Shown: positions 1-8,837, counted from the first letter of the stretch. The stretch is 64,000 nucleotides of DNA from Acinetobacter sp. (GCA_031277915.1 JAITLL010000001.1:1-64000), one strand, 5' to 3'. The notes: generated by a model not told the origin, from the sequence alone. Numbers and translations are program-made.

Positions 1-1059
1 AAAGATAACCAGATTACTTCTGAGCCACAAAACTATTTAAACTACAGCGCACTGGCAGACGAGATTTTTAGGGCAGGGATTAACTATAACTTTTATGCGG
101 GCTATGGTATTTATGTCGGTTATAACCAGATCAAATACAGTGATAACTCGTATAAGCTACTGTCTGCCAACTTAAGCGGAAGTTTAAACAAAAACTGGGG
201 ATTTTATAGTTCAGCTTATAAAGATTATGAAAACCATAAGGACTATGGTATTTACTTTGCGCTGCGTTACACACCATCCACCAGAGTTAATGCGATTTCT
301 AGCGTATCCAGTGATAGTGGTAGGCTGAGTTATCGTCAAGAAGTATTTGTTTTATCAGAACCACAAATCGGCTCGTTTGGATGGGGTGGTTATGTTGAGC
401 GCAATCAGGATACGCATGATAATAATGCATCGGTCTATGGATCTTACCGAGCACGAGCTGCGTACCTGACAGGCCGCTATAACCGAATTGGAGATAATGA
501 CCAAGTTGCACTTTCAGCGACAGGATCGTTAGTTGCAGCAGCAGGACGTATATTTGCGGCCAATGAAATAGGTGATGGTTATGCTGTTGTCACTAATGCT
601 GGACCACAAAGCCAAATTCTAAATGGCGGGATAAATCTAGGAACAACGGACAAGTCTGGAAGGTTTCTTATTCCAAGCCTTATGCCATTTAGAGAGAACC
701 ATATTTATTTAGACCCATCATATCTGCCTTTAAATTGGAATGTTAAATCTACAGATCAAAAAACGGTAGTTGGCTATCGTCAAGGGACTTTAGTTGACTT
801 TGGTGCACATCAGGTTATTTCAGGTTTAGTGAGAGTAGTTGATAAAAATAACTCACCATTATTACCGGGTTATAGTGTTCGAATTAATGGGCAACAAGAT
901 GCCGTAGTGGGCTACGACGGTGAAGTATTTATTCCAAACCTATTACAACAAAACAAACTTGAAGTAGACCTTCTTGATCATGGTTCATGCCAAGTTGAAT
1001 TTACGTATAACAGTAATCAGTACTCAACTAAAAAATTGGGACCTTATATATGTCATTAA
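1..1059 (+). CDS. Fimbrial usher protein, C-terminal part (truncated by the window edge)
   Basis: The reading frame is open from base 1 to a TAA at 1057-1059, so only the last 352 residues are seen. Alternating Tyr/Gly-rich beta-strand segments (GINYNFYAGYGIYVGYNQ, then SSAYKDYENHKDYGIYFALRYT) are typical of the 24-strand outer-membrane barrel of a FimD/PapC/CsuD usher. The end, from about residue 200, fits the usher C-terminal periplasmic domains: VPSLMPFRENHIYLDPSYLP is the conserved FxxNxixiDxxxLP segment, followed by a beta-rich terminal domain with a Cys pair (GSCQVEF, PYIC). The next gene overlaps the stop by 10 bases and encodes a pilus tip protein, so this is the end of a chaperone-usher operon. 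Csu versus the related light-regulated Prp pilus cannot be decided from this fragment. Confidence 0.9.
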   Translation, partial: KDNQITSEPQNYLNYSALADEIFRAGINYNFYAGYGIYVGYNQIKYSDNSYKLLSANLSGSLNKNWGFYSSAYKDYENHKDYGIYFALRYTPSTRVNAISSVSSDSGRLSYRQEVFVLSEPQIGSFGWGGYVERNQDTHDNNASVYGSYRARAAYLTGRYNRIGDNDQVALSATGSLVAAAGRIFAANEIGDGYAVVTNAGPQSQILNGGINLGTTDKSGRFLIPSLMPFRENHIYLDPSYLPLNWNVKSTDQKTVVGYRQGTLVDFGAHQVISGLVRVVDKNNSPLLPGYSVRINGQQDAVVGYDGEVFIPNLLQQNKLEVDLLDHGSCQVEFTYNSNQYSTKKLGPYICH

Positions 1060-2072
1060 ATCTTATGAATAAGGCTCAAATAGAGAGCTATAAAAAAATT
1101 TCCTTATCTTTAAAATACTTTATCGGTATTTGCTTATTTTATCTCGTTTATGCGTTTTTTAGTCCGGCACATGCAGCCTGTACGGTAGCTGGAACCACAA
1201 ATAATACGTTTATTTACACGGCAGCAAATATTAATAGTGATGCAACTGTAAACTTTTCAGGAACAATTAGTTGCACGAATGGAGGACTACTACCTCAAAT
1301 TTCTCCGTTTATGTGTATGAAGACAGTATTTACAGGAGCAACCACTACAAATAATAGCGTATCGTTACCATATACAGTCACTGCAACTGTAGGTGGAGCA
1401 GGTTCTTCTACCACCAATCAAACTTCCAATGTTTGGTATGGTCCAGTGGTAACAATCGCTTCAAATAATATTCTTAGTTACTCGGTAAATGTGAAGGTAC
1501 CCGCCCAAACGGGATCGCTCATTGCATATCCTCAAGGAACCTATACAACTACGGTTCAACTATTTTGGGATATGGATCTTCTAGCGGTGTTATGTTTAGG
1601 GGATGTAATCAGCTGGAGTTCTGGAAATGTAACTTTAACAGCAAACTTTGTAGTGCCGACGCTTTGCCAATTAAACTCAACTTCAACTGTTGATTTTGGA
1701 AATATTAATGATATTGGTATTACTAAACGTGACTACACGACTCAAGGTGCTGTAAATACGACCTGTAACTATGGAACACCATATACGATTTATTTAGGGG
1801 ATGGCAATAACCGTATAAGCGGAGGGTTCAGGCGTATGGCCAATAGTAATAATGAGTTTATTCCCTATCAGCTATATAAAGATGTTGCTTATAGTTCGGT
1901 GTGGGATGCTACAGGTGGAGTATCTAGTATTGGTGGAGCAGGTGGAGTGTCTGGCACTGGATCAGGTAATGCTCAAACTACAACCGTTTATGGAAAAATT
2001 CCGCAAGGTACTACGATTGCAAGTAGGCCAGGTGCTTATTCCGATAATGTTGTTGTTACAGTGACTTATTAA
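1050..2072 (+). CDS. Spore coat U domain pilus tip protein (CsuE/PrpD-like adhesin)
   Basis: 340 residues. A hydrophobic signal segment (about residues 20-40, LKYFIGICLFYLVYAFFSPA) ends at AHA/ACTV, giving a secreted protein. Two SCPU-type modules follow: about 43-205 (ACTVAGTT ... SGTISCTNGG) and about 210-340 (PTLCQLNSTSTVDFGNI, TTCNYGTPYTIYLGDGNN, RRM, final VVVTVTY). The TPYTIYLGDGNN and RRM signatures belong to the archaic Csu-type pilin family, and the two-domain 340-residue form matches the CsuE tip adhesin in size. It overlaps the usher by 10 bases, the usual last position in such operons. A second ATG at 1065 is possible; 1050 was chosen because GGGA lies 7-8 bases upstream. Confidence 0.85.
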   Translation: MSLNLMNKAQIESYKKISLSLKYFIGICLFYLVYAFFSPAHAACTVAGTTNNTFIYTAANINSDATVNFSGTISCTNGGLLPQISPFMCMKTVFTGATTTNNSVSLPYTVTATVGGAGSSTTNQTSNVWYGPVVTIASNNILSYSVNVKVPAQTGSLIAYPQGTYTTTVQLFWDMDLLAVLCLGDVISWSSGNVTLTANFVVPTLCQLNSTSTVDFGNINDIGITKRDYTTQGAVNTTCNYGTPYTIYLGDGNNRISGGFRRMANSNNEFIPYQLYKDVAYSSVWDATGGVSSIGGAGGVSGTGSGNAQTTTVYGKIPQGTTIASRPGAYSDNVVVTVTY

Positions 2073-2099
2073 TTTTCAAATCTATATAGGAGGCTCTTT

Positions 2100-2237
2100 A
2101 TGGCAGAGTTTCCTATAATTCAAATTGTATTGTTTGGAAACTGTTTAAATAATAAAAATCAAATCATTCTTAGATTTAAAAACTTGAACGTCATCAAAAA
2201 GGGTTTGACTCAAAAAGGCATTTTGTATATTTATTGA
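2100..2237 (+). CDS. Possible small protein, 45 aa, with an ideal Shine-Dalgarno
   Basis: An ATG at 2100 is preceded by a perfect AGGAGG (2088-2093) at a 6-base spacing, the best ribosome binding site in this part of the window. It opens 45 codons (MAEFPIIQIVLFG start, GILYIY end) to a TGA at 2235-2237. It begins 28 bases after the tip adhesin stop and could be the last cistron of the pilus operon. The product is basic, with no clear signal peptide or known motif. The composition is AT-driven (Lys, Asn, Ile), so chance opening is a real alternative. Confidence 0.35.
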   Translation: MAEFPIIQIVLFGNCLNNKNQIILRFKNLNVIKKGLTQKGILYIY

Positions 2238-2293
2238 TTAGTTCTAAAAAGGAACTAGTAAGTAAAACAGGCAATTAAAATAAAGGTGAACTA

Positions 2294-2980
2294 ATGTCAG
2301 ATATTATTTTGCACCAGTGGGAAATTTCTCCATTTTGTCAAAAAGTTGCAAGAGCTTTGAAATTTAAGGGTATCTCTTTTGATACAGTAAACTATAACGG
2401 TATTCTTGGAGCGAAAGTTCCTTTGCTCAGTAAAGTAGGTAAAGTACCTGTTATTGATGATAAAGGGCAACGTATACAAGACAGTACCCTTATTTCTCGT
2501 TATTTAGATGAAACCTATCCAGATACACCGCGACTTTATCCTGAAGATCCAAATCAGAAAGCACTTGCTGAGCTGTGGGAAGACTGGGCAGATGAATCTC
2601 TTTACTTTTATGAGGTGTATTTAAGGGTAAATGACCCGGAAGCTCTACAAGAAGCCATCCGTATTAGTAGCATTGGTCGACCAGCGTATGAAAAGCCAAT
2701 GGTAAAAGCTTTTATTTTAGCCGAATTAAAAACACAACTTTTCTTTCAGGGGTTAGGTCGAATGAAAGCTGAAAACGTTGAAGCAGAGTTCATAAAACAC
2801 TTAGATCGTATTGAGCAGGTTTTATCGCAAAATGAATGGTTGGTTGGTGAGAATCAGAGCATTGCAGACATTGCTGTGGTTGCCCAACTCGGTGAAGTTG
2901 TTCGTACAAGTAAAAAGTTTAGTAAAGAAATTTTGAATCGTCCGTTTATTGCTTTATGGTATAAAAAACAAACAGGGTGA
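2294..2980 (+). CDS. Glutathione S-transferase family protein
   Basis: 228 residues. The N-terminal thioredoxin-like domain (about 1-80) carries SPFCQKVARALKFKGI, with Cys in the catalytic position as in omega/beta-type GSTs, then KVPVIDDKGQRIQDSTLI, the cis-Pro and Glu/Asp-Ser glutathione-binding signature. An all-helical C-terminal domain ends with NEWLVGENQSIADIAVVAQL, the N-capping box of GSTs. The ATG at 2294 has AAAGGTG upstream. It is the first gene of a tight run: its stop is 7 bases before the next SDR gene, whose ribosome binding site overlaps the GST stop. The substrate is unknown; co-expression with dehydrogenase-like proteins suggests detoxification or modification of a small molecule. 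Confidence 0.9.
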   Translation: MSDIILHQWEISPFCQKVARALKFKGISFDTVNYNGILGAKVPLLSKVGKVPVIDDKGQRIQDSTLISRYLDETYPDTPRLYPEDPNQKALAELWEDWADESLYFYEVYLRVNDPEALQEAIRISSIGRPAYEKPMVKAFILAELKTQLFFQGLGRMKAENVEAEFIKHLDRIEQVLSQNEWLVGENQSIADIAVVAQLGEVVRTSKKFSKEILNRPFIALWYKKQTG

Positions 2981-2987
2981 AACGACT

Positions 2988-3749
2988 ATGTCATTAGTAA
3001 CACCGAATAAAACACGAGATTGTGCAGTTGTTATTGGTGTCGGGGCTTCACAGGGGATTGGTGCAGCCGTATGTCATCGCTTTGCTAAAGAGGGCTTAAA
3101 AGTTTATGTGGCTGGACGAACTTTTCAGAAAATTGAAGCAGTCGCTGCCGAAATCCATGCAAAGGGTGGTGAGGCTACTGCATTTCGTTTAGATGCCGAA
3201 GATATACATCAAGTACAAGCTCTATTTGACACCATTACTAGTCAAAACGAACGCATTACTGCTGTTATTCATAATGTTGGGGGAAATATTCCCTCAATTT
3301 TTTTACGTAGCCCACTCTCGTTTTTTTATCAAATGTGGCAATCCACATTTTTATCGGCTTATTTGGTTTCTCAAAGCAGTCTAAGAATTTTTAAAGAACA
3401 AAAATACGGTACGCTTATTTTTACGGGGGCGAGTGCTTCTTTGCGTGGAAAACCTTTTTTCGCAGCGTTTACTATGGGTAAATCTGCTTTACGGGCTTAT
3501 GCACTAAATTTAGCTCAAACTTATAAATCACAAGGCGTTCATATTGCTCATGTCATTATTGATGGTATGGTCGATGGCGATAGAGTGAATAAAGCTTTAT
3601 TGGGTCTAGGTCGTTTAGCGCGTCTTACGCGTGGGACAGGTGGGCTTAACATTGAAGCAATAGCAGAGAATTATTGGATGCTTTACCTGCAAAGCCCCGA
3701 GCTCTGGACACATGAGTTAGATCTGCGCCCATACCAAGAAAAATTTTGA
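2988..3749 (+). CDS. Atypical short-chain dehydrogenase (catalytic Tyr replaced by Phe)
   Basis: 253 residues from the ATG at 2988, preferred over an upstream in-frame TTG that would run into the GST gene; AGGGTGA precedes it. The Rossmann start is present as VIGVGASQGIGAAV (TGxxxGIG with Val-Gly for Thr-Gly), the R of VAGRTF suggests NADP, and HNVGGN replaces the NNAG motif. The SDR Ser is present (FTGASAS), but the YxxxK active site reads FTMGK: Lys is kept and Tyr is Phe. Without the acid/base Tyr the classical reaction is unlikely, so this may be a binding or regulatory protein or use another residue. The following gene is a still more degenerate paralogue, 9 bases downstream. Confidence 0.85.
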   Translation: MSLVTPNKTRDCAVVIGVGASQGIGAAVCHRFAKEGLKVYVAGRTFQKIEAVAAEIHAKGGEATAFRLDAEDIHQVQALFDTITSQNERITAVIHNVGGNIPSIFLRSPLSFFYQMWQSTFLSAYLVSQSSLRIFKEQKYGTLIFTGASASLRGKPFFAAFTMGKSALRAYALNLAQTYKSQGVHIAHVIIDGMVDGDRVNKALLGLGRLARLTRGTGGLNIEAIAENYWMLYLQSPELWTHELDLRPYQEKF

Positions 3750-3758
3750 GAGACTCAT

Positions 3759-4442
3759 ATGCTAAAAAATATATTTCAGAAGCTTCAAAAAAAGCAGGGC
3801 TGTGTTGTGCTTGCAGGTCATGATGAAGAGCTACTGGGCCATGACTTTGTAATTTTAGATAAAAACAGTCAATCGCCGTTACAGGTTTATCAAGTCGTAC
3901 ATGATTCTACAGTTAAGAATATACAAGTAAATCGTGTAAATGATGGCATAACGACTGTCCGTTTAGATCTGGTAAGTCCCAAGCATTTAAAAAAACTACT
4001 GAACTATATAACAGAGCATGGCCATATTATTGAACTATGCGTATTTCAGCCAAACTTTTCATCTGCACCAAATATTGAAGCTTTATCTTTAGAAGAAGTT
4101 GAGTACAGTTGGCAGACCACAGGTTTAAGTGCGGTAAGTGTGTCGCAAGCTGTGATTAAACCTATGCTTAAGCAGAAGCGTGGTACAGTTATCTTTCTTG
4201 GCGCACCCTCTAGTAACTCAACTTACTACGATGTATTAAGCCAAAGCATGTTTGCAAGTATTCGTGCTTTGTCGCAGTCGTTAGCCAGAGAATTTCAACC
4301 CAAAGGGATTCATATTTCTTATTGTATGGTTGAAAAATGGGAGGGACAAAACCAGCGCTTTATTTCATCTGTTAAAGATGTCTGCCAACATCTCTATCAA
4401 CAGCCTAGTTCTGCATGGAGCCAAGAGCTCAGCTTATCTTGA
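3759..4442 (+). CDS. Degenerate SDR-like protein (likely pseudoenzyme)
   Basis: 227 residues. The C-terminal half resembles an SDR: KQKRGTVIFLGAPSS corresponds to the Ser-containing strand and VLSQSMFASIRALSQSLARE to the active-site helix, followed by PKGIHISYCMVE. At the YxxxK positions the sequence reads Asp and Gln (DVLSQ), so both catalytic residues are missing. The N-terminus (CVVLAGHDEELLGHDFVILD) has no TGxxxGIG loop, so cofactor binding is doubtful. It follows the Phe-type SDR by 9 bases and may form a hetero-oligomer with it. The codon pattern is intact over the full length, so it looks maintained and not decayed. Confidence 0.7.
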   Translation: MLKNIFQKLQKKQGCVVLAGHDEELLGHDFVILDKNSQSPLQVYQVVHDSTVKNIQVNRVNDGITTVRLDLVSPKHLKKLLNYITEHGHIIELCVFQPNFSSAPNIEALSLEEVEYSWQTTGLSAVSVSQAVIKPMLKQKRGTVIFLGAPSSNSTYYDVLSQSMFASIRALSQSLAREFQPKGIHISYCMVEKWEGQNQRFISSVKDVCQHLYQQPSSAWSQELSLS

Positions 4443-4519
4443 GATTTTACTTTCGAGTATTCTTAAAATAGGGTACTGCTTTGAATGTCGTCACAACAAT
4501 AATTTTGATAGGTACTCAA

Positions 4520-5074
4520 ATGGTAAATACTAAGAATGTTCAACAAGCTGTTAAATTGGTGTCTTTAGCGACTTTCATGTGCGTTTCTTCACTGGCACAA
4601 GCATATGAATATGATCAAGTGGCTCATTTAATGAATGAACGCTTGTCTTATATGAAAGATGTCGCAGGCTATAAAGCAGAGCAGCATTTACCGATTGAAG
4701 ATTTAGTACAAGAGAAGAAAGTGCTTGATCAATCACTTGCTGAGGCCGAATCTTTTGGTCTTAGCAGTGAAACTGTAAAGCCATTTATCGTGACGCAAAT
4801 GAATGTAGCTAAAGCAATTCAGTACCGATATCGTGCAGACTAGTTGTCCAGCCCTGAAACTAATTGGAAGCCTCAGGACTTAAGCGTAGTACGTTTAAAA
4901 ATTGGTTCTCTAAACACTGAACTTCTAAAAAATATTGCCTATGAACTCAAGAAAAACAATAACAAAGCACCATATGGTTGTAACTATATGTGGCCAGTTC
5001 AGCACCCTCAACTTAAAGAAGCCGACAAGAAAGCTTTATGTGTAACACTGAATAAAATCAAATTAAAACAATGA
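4520..5074 (+). pseudogene. aroQ: Periplasmic chorismate mutase (AroQ gamma class) interrupted by an in-frame TAG
   Basis: From the ATG at 4520 (AGG 7-8 bases upstream) the frame encodes a signal peptide (LVSLATFMCVSSLAQA) and then the gamma-AroQ core: LMNERLSYMKDVAGYKAEQH with Arg and Lys at catalytic positions, LPIEDL, and VTQMNVAKAIQYRYRAD. A TAG follows at 4841-4843. The same frame continues without any indel for 76 more codons (LSSPETNWKPQDLSVVRLK ... LNKIKLKQ, TGA at 5072-5074), matching the second half of secreted chorismate mutases. In this family AKAIQYRxxADW is usual, so TGG (Trp) to TAG is the simplest explanation. The truncated product loses the C-terminal half; a sequencing error or readthrough is possible. 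Confidence 0.8.
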
Positions 5075-5102
5075 AACACCTAAAGCGATTTATATAAGTA
5101 AA

Positions 5103-5600
5103 TTATTCAATCAACATTAAGTCGGCAGTATTGGCAGATTTAAGTGGTCGTAGGGCAAAGGTTGAACGTGTGTGCCGAATCCCTTTAATCGAATACAGCT
5201 TTTTACGTAAAAAACGTTCGTAATGCTCGGCATCTTTTACGGCCACTTTCACCAAGTAGTCATAGTCACCAGTAACCAAATGTGCCTCTACAACTTCGGG
5301 TATATCTGCCAAAGCTTCACTAAAGTTTCCTAGCATTTCATCGTCGTGGCGTTCTAGCGTAATTTCAATAAAGAATAACTCGTGAATGCCAATCGCTTTT
5401 GGATTTACATTTACGGTATAGCCTTCAATAATTTTTAGACTTTCTAAACGTTTGAGCCGAGTCCAGCAAGGTGAGGATGAAAGCCCAACTTCTTCGGCGA
5501 GTTGTGCAACCGTTAAGCGTCCATTTCCACGGAGAGCAGATAATATTTTCCGATCTATGCGATCTAGTGTGTATTCTGTGCTGTTCAAAATATAAACCAA
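5103..5600 (-). CDS. Lrp/AsnC family transcriptional regulator
   Basis: 165 residues. The N-terminal winged helix-turn-helix (about 10-65) reads LDRIDRKILSALRGNGRLTV ... LAEEVGLSSSPCWTRLKRLE, a close match to the Lrp consensus (DxxDrkIL, LSxspcwxRvkrLE). The C-terminal RAM ligand-binding domain (about 75-155) contains VVEAHLVTGDYDYLVKVAVKD and ends in STFALRPLK. Such proteins form octamers or 16-mers that sense amino acids. The frame opens with TTG codons (5598-5600, alternative 5585-5587) and no ATG; AGAAG lies upstream of the first, so the exact start is uncertain. It converges on the chorismate mutase pseudogene with a 28-base gap. The target is not evident from the neighbours. Confidence 0.9.
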   Translation of the reverse strand: MVYILNSTEYTLDRIDRKILSALRGNGRLTVAQLAEEVGLSSSPCWTRLKRLESLKIIEGYTVNVNPKAIGIHELFFIEITLERHDDEMLGNFSEALADIPEVVEAHLVTGDYDYLVKVAVKDAEHYERFLRKKLYSIKGIRHTRSTFALRPLKSANTADLMLIE

Positions 5601-5745
5601 AGAAGATTCTTCTGTTAATTCTTAATATACGTGATTTTTATGCTGAGATCATTTAAAAAAACTGAAAATTCAGGAAACATTTTGAGCCTTACAGCCATAC
5701 ACTATTTCTATGCATCGGGCTCTACTGGATAGGAGTTGTGATGGA

Positions 5746-5791
5746 GCAAAGAGCACTGTTTTAGTAAGGGTGACTAAGCAGTGCTCTTTGC
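5746..5791. repeat. Palindromic element copy 1 (13-bp perfect stem, 20-nt loop)
   Basis: GCAAAGAGCACTG (5746-5758) is the exact reverse complement of CAGTGCTCTTTGC (5779-5791). The arms and the flanking words (ATGGAG before, CGGATCTAA after) recur at 10041-10085. It lies in the 291-base gap between the Lrp gene and copD; nothing else is seen in that gap. It could be a dispersed repeat or a terminator for leftward transcription, but it lacks a clear T-run. Confidence 0.6.
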
Positions 5792-5891
5792 GGATCTAAA
5801 AGAACTCATACTCTGACTAAAATTAAACAGTTACTTGATTCATCTGGCAATACTATTTCTAGACACTTACTCTCTAAAGTTTTCTTTCTTT

Positions 5892-6773
5892 TTATTCAAT
5901 ACCAACGACAGTTGTTATGTAGCCCGTTGTTAAAAGTATGGCTATACCTAATGACATTTCAAATAAAATGGCGTAACCCAACTGGTTTGCAAATTTTGGA
6001 TACTCTAAACGAGGTGTGAAATACCATTTATTAAAGGCGGCTAGTAATAAAATACATACAACAAAGAGCAGTTTTATAACGAATCCATGCCCATAAGGAG
6101 TACTAACGAGTGTACTGAAATCTTTAATCAGTAACAAAGCAATACTAGTTCCGCAGACCACTAAAATTCCAACAAGAACGCCTGCAATTCTTCCAAATAA
6201 GTGCATATTTTCTTTTAGCGGGAGGCCGTTTATTATTCTGCTTGTTTTCCATAAGGGATAGAGTGAACCCATCCATAAAGACATTGCGAATACATGTATT
6301 GAAAGTAAAACTTGAGCAAATAAGGATAAATTTGTGACATGACCTAATTGAGAGAAACTAAAAACAACTGGGATGAGTAATAGAGCGAAAATTGTTCCTT
6401 CAATTTTAGAAATTTGGTGAGTACGACTGCTTAATTTTACTAGCATAAAGATGAATAAAAGCAGAAAACTAAGTGATCGAATGATATGAGCATGCCCAAT
6501 AGGGGTATTTATGAGTATGTTGATATAGTTACTATCCCACATACCAGCTAGACCCGTATTAGCAAAACTTCCTATAAGAATGAAGAAACCTAAAACACTA
6601 GAGACAAGCCCTAAACTTGTACCAATCGCGATATATTTAATAATAATGCGTTTCAGTTCCGCATAGTGACTAAGCAATACATAACAAAAGGTACCTCCAA
6701 TAACAAATGAAACACCTAGATATAAAAAGACCTTAATTAACCAAGTAGCATATATCCAAGTTTCAGAAATCAT
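5892..6773 (-). CDS. copD: CopD family copper-import/resistance membrane protein
   Basis: 293 residues from the ATG at 6773, which has AAGGAG 7 bases upstream; the longer frame from 6788 would place that site inside the gene. The protein is almost wholly hydrophobic, with about eight membrane segments separated by short loops, and has conserved CopD/YebZ features such as NTPIGHAHIIRS, LGHVTNLSLFAQVLLSIHVF and STPYGHGFVIKLLFVV, where His residues lie near membrane faces. CopD proteins partner with periplasmic CopC to move copper through the inner membrane. Here copC lies 72 bases upstream on the same strand, so the two are probably co-transcribed from the CusR-like site before copC. Confidence 0.88.
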   Translation of the reverse strand: MISETWIYATWLIKVFLYLGVSFVIGGTFCYVLLSHYAELKRIIIKYIAIGTSLGLVSSVLGFFILIGSFANTGLAGMWDSNYINILINTPIGHAHIIRSLSFLLLFIFMLVKLSSRTHQISKIEGTIFALLLIPVVFSFSQLGHVTNLSLFAQVLLSIHVFAMSLWMGSLYPLWKTSRIINGLPLKENMHLFGRIAGVLVGILVVCGTSIALLLIKDFSTLVSTPYGHGFVIKLLFVVCILLLAAFNKWYFTPRLEYPKFANQLGYAILFEMSLGIAILLTTGYITTVVGIE

Positions 6774-6845
6774 ATTGCGCTCCTTCACTCTATCAACATG
6801 CTATTGAGCTAATAGCATGTTGATTCTTAATTTTTATTTTTTGAC

Positions 6846-7217
6846 TTATTTAATAGTGAAAGTATATTCGCCACTCATGTTGTGACCATCAGAACCCATT
6901 GTGCTCCAAGCTACTGTATATTTTCCTTTCTTAAGTTGAGGTACGGCGAATTTAAATGATTTTTTTAAATCATGGCTAACTTGGTAATTTAAAGGGATGT
7001 CTATACGTTGAGCATCAAGCAACTTAACGTTCATTAACATCACTTCACCAGCAAAGTTGAGTGTTATATTTTTAGGTTGGTTGATTATAGAAGCATTAAT
7101 ACCAGGTGTTGCACTTTCTAGTTTCACATGTGCAAATACATTCGATGCAGAAACAAGCATAGTTGCTCCTACTAAAACATTGCGTAGAGCAGTCATTTTG
7201 TTATAAACAAGCTTCAT
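6846..7217 (-). CDS. copC: CopC family periplasmic copper-binding protein
   Basis: 123 residues. The signal peptide ends NVFA/HVKLESATP, putting His at mature position 1, the N-terminal Cu(II) ligand of CopC/YobA/PcoC proteins. The single domain has the family hallmarks SATPGINASI near the start and VAWSTMGSDGHNMSGEYTFTI at the end, with DGH supplying further ligands. A Met-rich Cu(I) loop is not obvious, so it probably binds Cu(II). It is encoded directly before copD on the minus strand, and a strong CusR-like box lies 127-148 bases upstream of its start (7344-7365), consistent with copper induction by the adjacent two-component system. Confidence 0.92.
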   Translation of the reverse strand: MKLVYNKMTALRNVLVGATMLVSASNVFAHVKLESATPGINASIINQPKNITLNFAGEVMLMNVKLLDAQRIDIPLNYQVSHDLKKSFKFAVPQLKKGKYTVAWSTMGSDGHNMSGEYTFTIK

Positions 7218-7343
7218 GTTTTCATCCTCTTAAAACTAATATTTGACTAGGTCATGACCGAATTAAAATAAAGGTCGTGCTTTATTGGTCACACTCTTGG
7301 TGTGTCTATTATTCAAGATAGAAAGAAACGCGTTGATGACTTC

Positions 7344-7365
7344 AAAATTACATTTTTGTCATTTT
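7344..7365. promoter_or_regulatory. CusR-box-like operator upstream of copC
   Basis: The right half, TTGTCATTTT (7356-7365), is identical to the E. coli CusR half-site, and the left half, AAAATTACAT (7344-7353), matches AAAATGACAA at 8 of 10 positions, with the expected 2-base spacer. It lies between copC and cusS. Known biology: CusR binds such palindromes to activate copper genes; its use here is inferred. Confidence 0.65.
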
Positions 7366-7460
7366 AAAAATTGATAATTTATTATGAACAAAGACTTTTT
7401 TAGCTTGGATTATCTTGTTGAATTGGAGGGTTTGAATAAATACCAAAAGTAAAAATCCAC

Positions 7461-8837
7461 TTAATTTTTAAAGATAATTTTAAAAATAATATGTCCGTCG
7501 TCATAGTTCGCTTGGATGGTGGCTCCATGTACATCAAGAATAGATTTGGTAATTGCTAAACCTAAACCTGTGCCTTCTTCGACTCGCTGTCTTGATGCAT
7601 CTGTACGATAAAAACGATCAAATAATCGAGTGAGTTGCTCTTGTGATAGGGGGGAACTTTCATTTTCAATTGTGAGTTCAATTCTGTCATTATTTTGTTG
7701 GCATTTAATTTTGATGACTGAATCTGATTTACCATATTTGATTGCATTTGATAAAAGATTGCTAAACGCACGACGTAACATTGAAGGATCACCTTTAACA
7801 TAACCTTGACCTGTTTGTTCTAGTGATATTCCCTTTTCAGTAGCAATCGCATCATAAAAATCAAATAATGCCGAGATTTCTTTAAATAGATTTACTTCCT
7901 GTAAGTTTGCAATATGTAAGCCATGTTCAGCTTTGGCAAGAAATAGCATATCGGAAACCATTCGGGCTAAACGTTCAAACTCTTCCAAATTTGAAAATAG
8001 AATTTCCTGATAGGTGGTGATATCTCGATTACGTGATAAACAAACTTGAGTTTGAGTCATCAAGTTATTAATCGGTGTTCTAATTTCATGCGCAAGGTCA
8101 GATGAAAAATCCGATAGATTTCCGACTGCGGTTTCTAGTCGATCTAACATATCGTTAAATGCGATAGTCAGCGATTTTAATTCAGTTGGTGTTTTATTGA
8201 CGTCTAATCTTTCAGAAAGATGTTGAGCCGAAATACCTTCTGCAACCTTGGCCATATTTTGAACTGGGCGCAATCCTCGCCAAGCAGCAAACCAACCTAA
8301 CAGCATTAAACAAATTGTACCGATTACACCAATCGATAAAAGTTGACGTCTAAAATCATTCAAGAAATGTATATGTTCAGATGTATCAATACCCACAATA
8401 ATTTGAGCCGATGGAATAGCGCTATTTTGATCGAAAGATTTTTTATAAACTAAGCCATGATAGATTTTATTTTGGACTTTCCACTCAAGCCACTGTCCAT
8501 GTTTAGATTTGATTAGTGTTTTACTTTTAATCACGGTAGGCGATGAGCTAAAAATAATTTGGCCCGTGGGGCGCTCAATTTGTACGATTAAATCATGATG
8601 TCCTACTAAGGCATCTTTTAAATATACATTTAGTTCAGATGAGTTGTGATAATTTTGCTCAAGTAAGTTTTCTACAAGTTGGATTTTGCCTTCCAATTGA
8701 GTTCTATCTTGCGTTTCGAAGTGATGCATGACGAGTTGATGAATCACTAATCCCATAATCATTAAGATAATAATTGTAGAAAAAGAAAAAAGAATCGCAA
8801 TACGAAAACTGATCGCATTAAACAGTTTGTTAGGCAT
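7461..8837 (-). CDS. cusS: Heavy-metal sensor histidine kinase (CusS-like)
   Basis: 458 residues from the ATG at 8837; the in-frame TTG at 8843 is less likely because GAGG is well placed before the ATG. Layout: membrane segment at about 12-34, periplasmic sensor at about 35-165 ([20 protein letters not shown]), second membrane segment at about 170-190, HAMP domain ([18 protein letters not shown]), H-box [16 protein letters not shown]-box [11 protein letters not shown] and G-box [15 protein letters not shown]. This is the CusS/CopS/IrlB type. Its start overlaps the end of cusR by 8 bases, indicating translational coupling. It probably senses periplasmic copper and phosphorylates the adjacent regulator. 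Confidence 0.93.
   Translation of the reverse strand: MPNKLFNAISFRIAILFSFSTIIILMIMGLVIHQLVMHHFETQDRTQLEGKIQLVENLLEQNYHNSSELNVYLKDALVGHHDLIVQIERPTGQIIFSSSPTVIKSKTLIKSKHGQWLEWKVQNKIYHGLVYKKSFDQNSAIPSAQIIVGIDTSEHIHFLNDFRRQLLSIGVIGTICLMLLGWFAAWRGLRPVQNMAKVAEGISAQHLSERLDVNKTPTELKSLTIAFNDMLDRLETAVGNLSDFSSDLAHEIRTPINNLMTQTQVCLSRNRDITTYQEILFSNLEEFERLARMVSDMLFLAKAEHGLHIANLQEVNLFKEISALFDFYDAIATEKGISLEQTGQGYVKGDPSMLRRAFSNLLSNAIKYGKSDSVIKIKCQQNNDRIELTIENESSPLSQEQLTRLFDRFYRTDASRQRVEEGTGLGLAITKSILDVHGATIQANYDDGHIIFKIIFKN

Noticed and set aside
1-2072. Naming the pilus genes csuD/csuE outright
   Set aside because: The SCPU tip protein fits CsuE in size and motifs, but Acinetobacter has at least one other closely similar pilus operon (Prp). 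Chaperone and pilin genes are outside the window, so the symbol was left blank.
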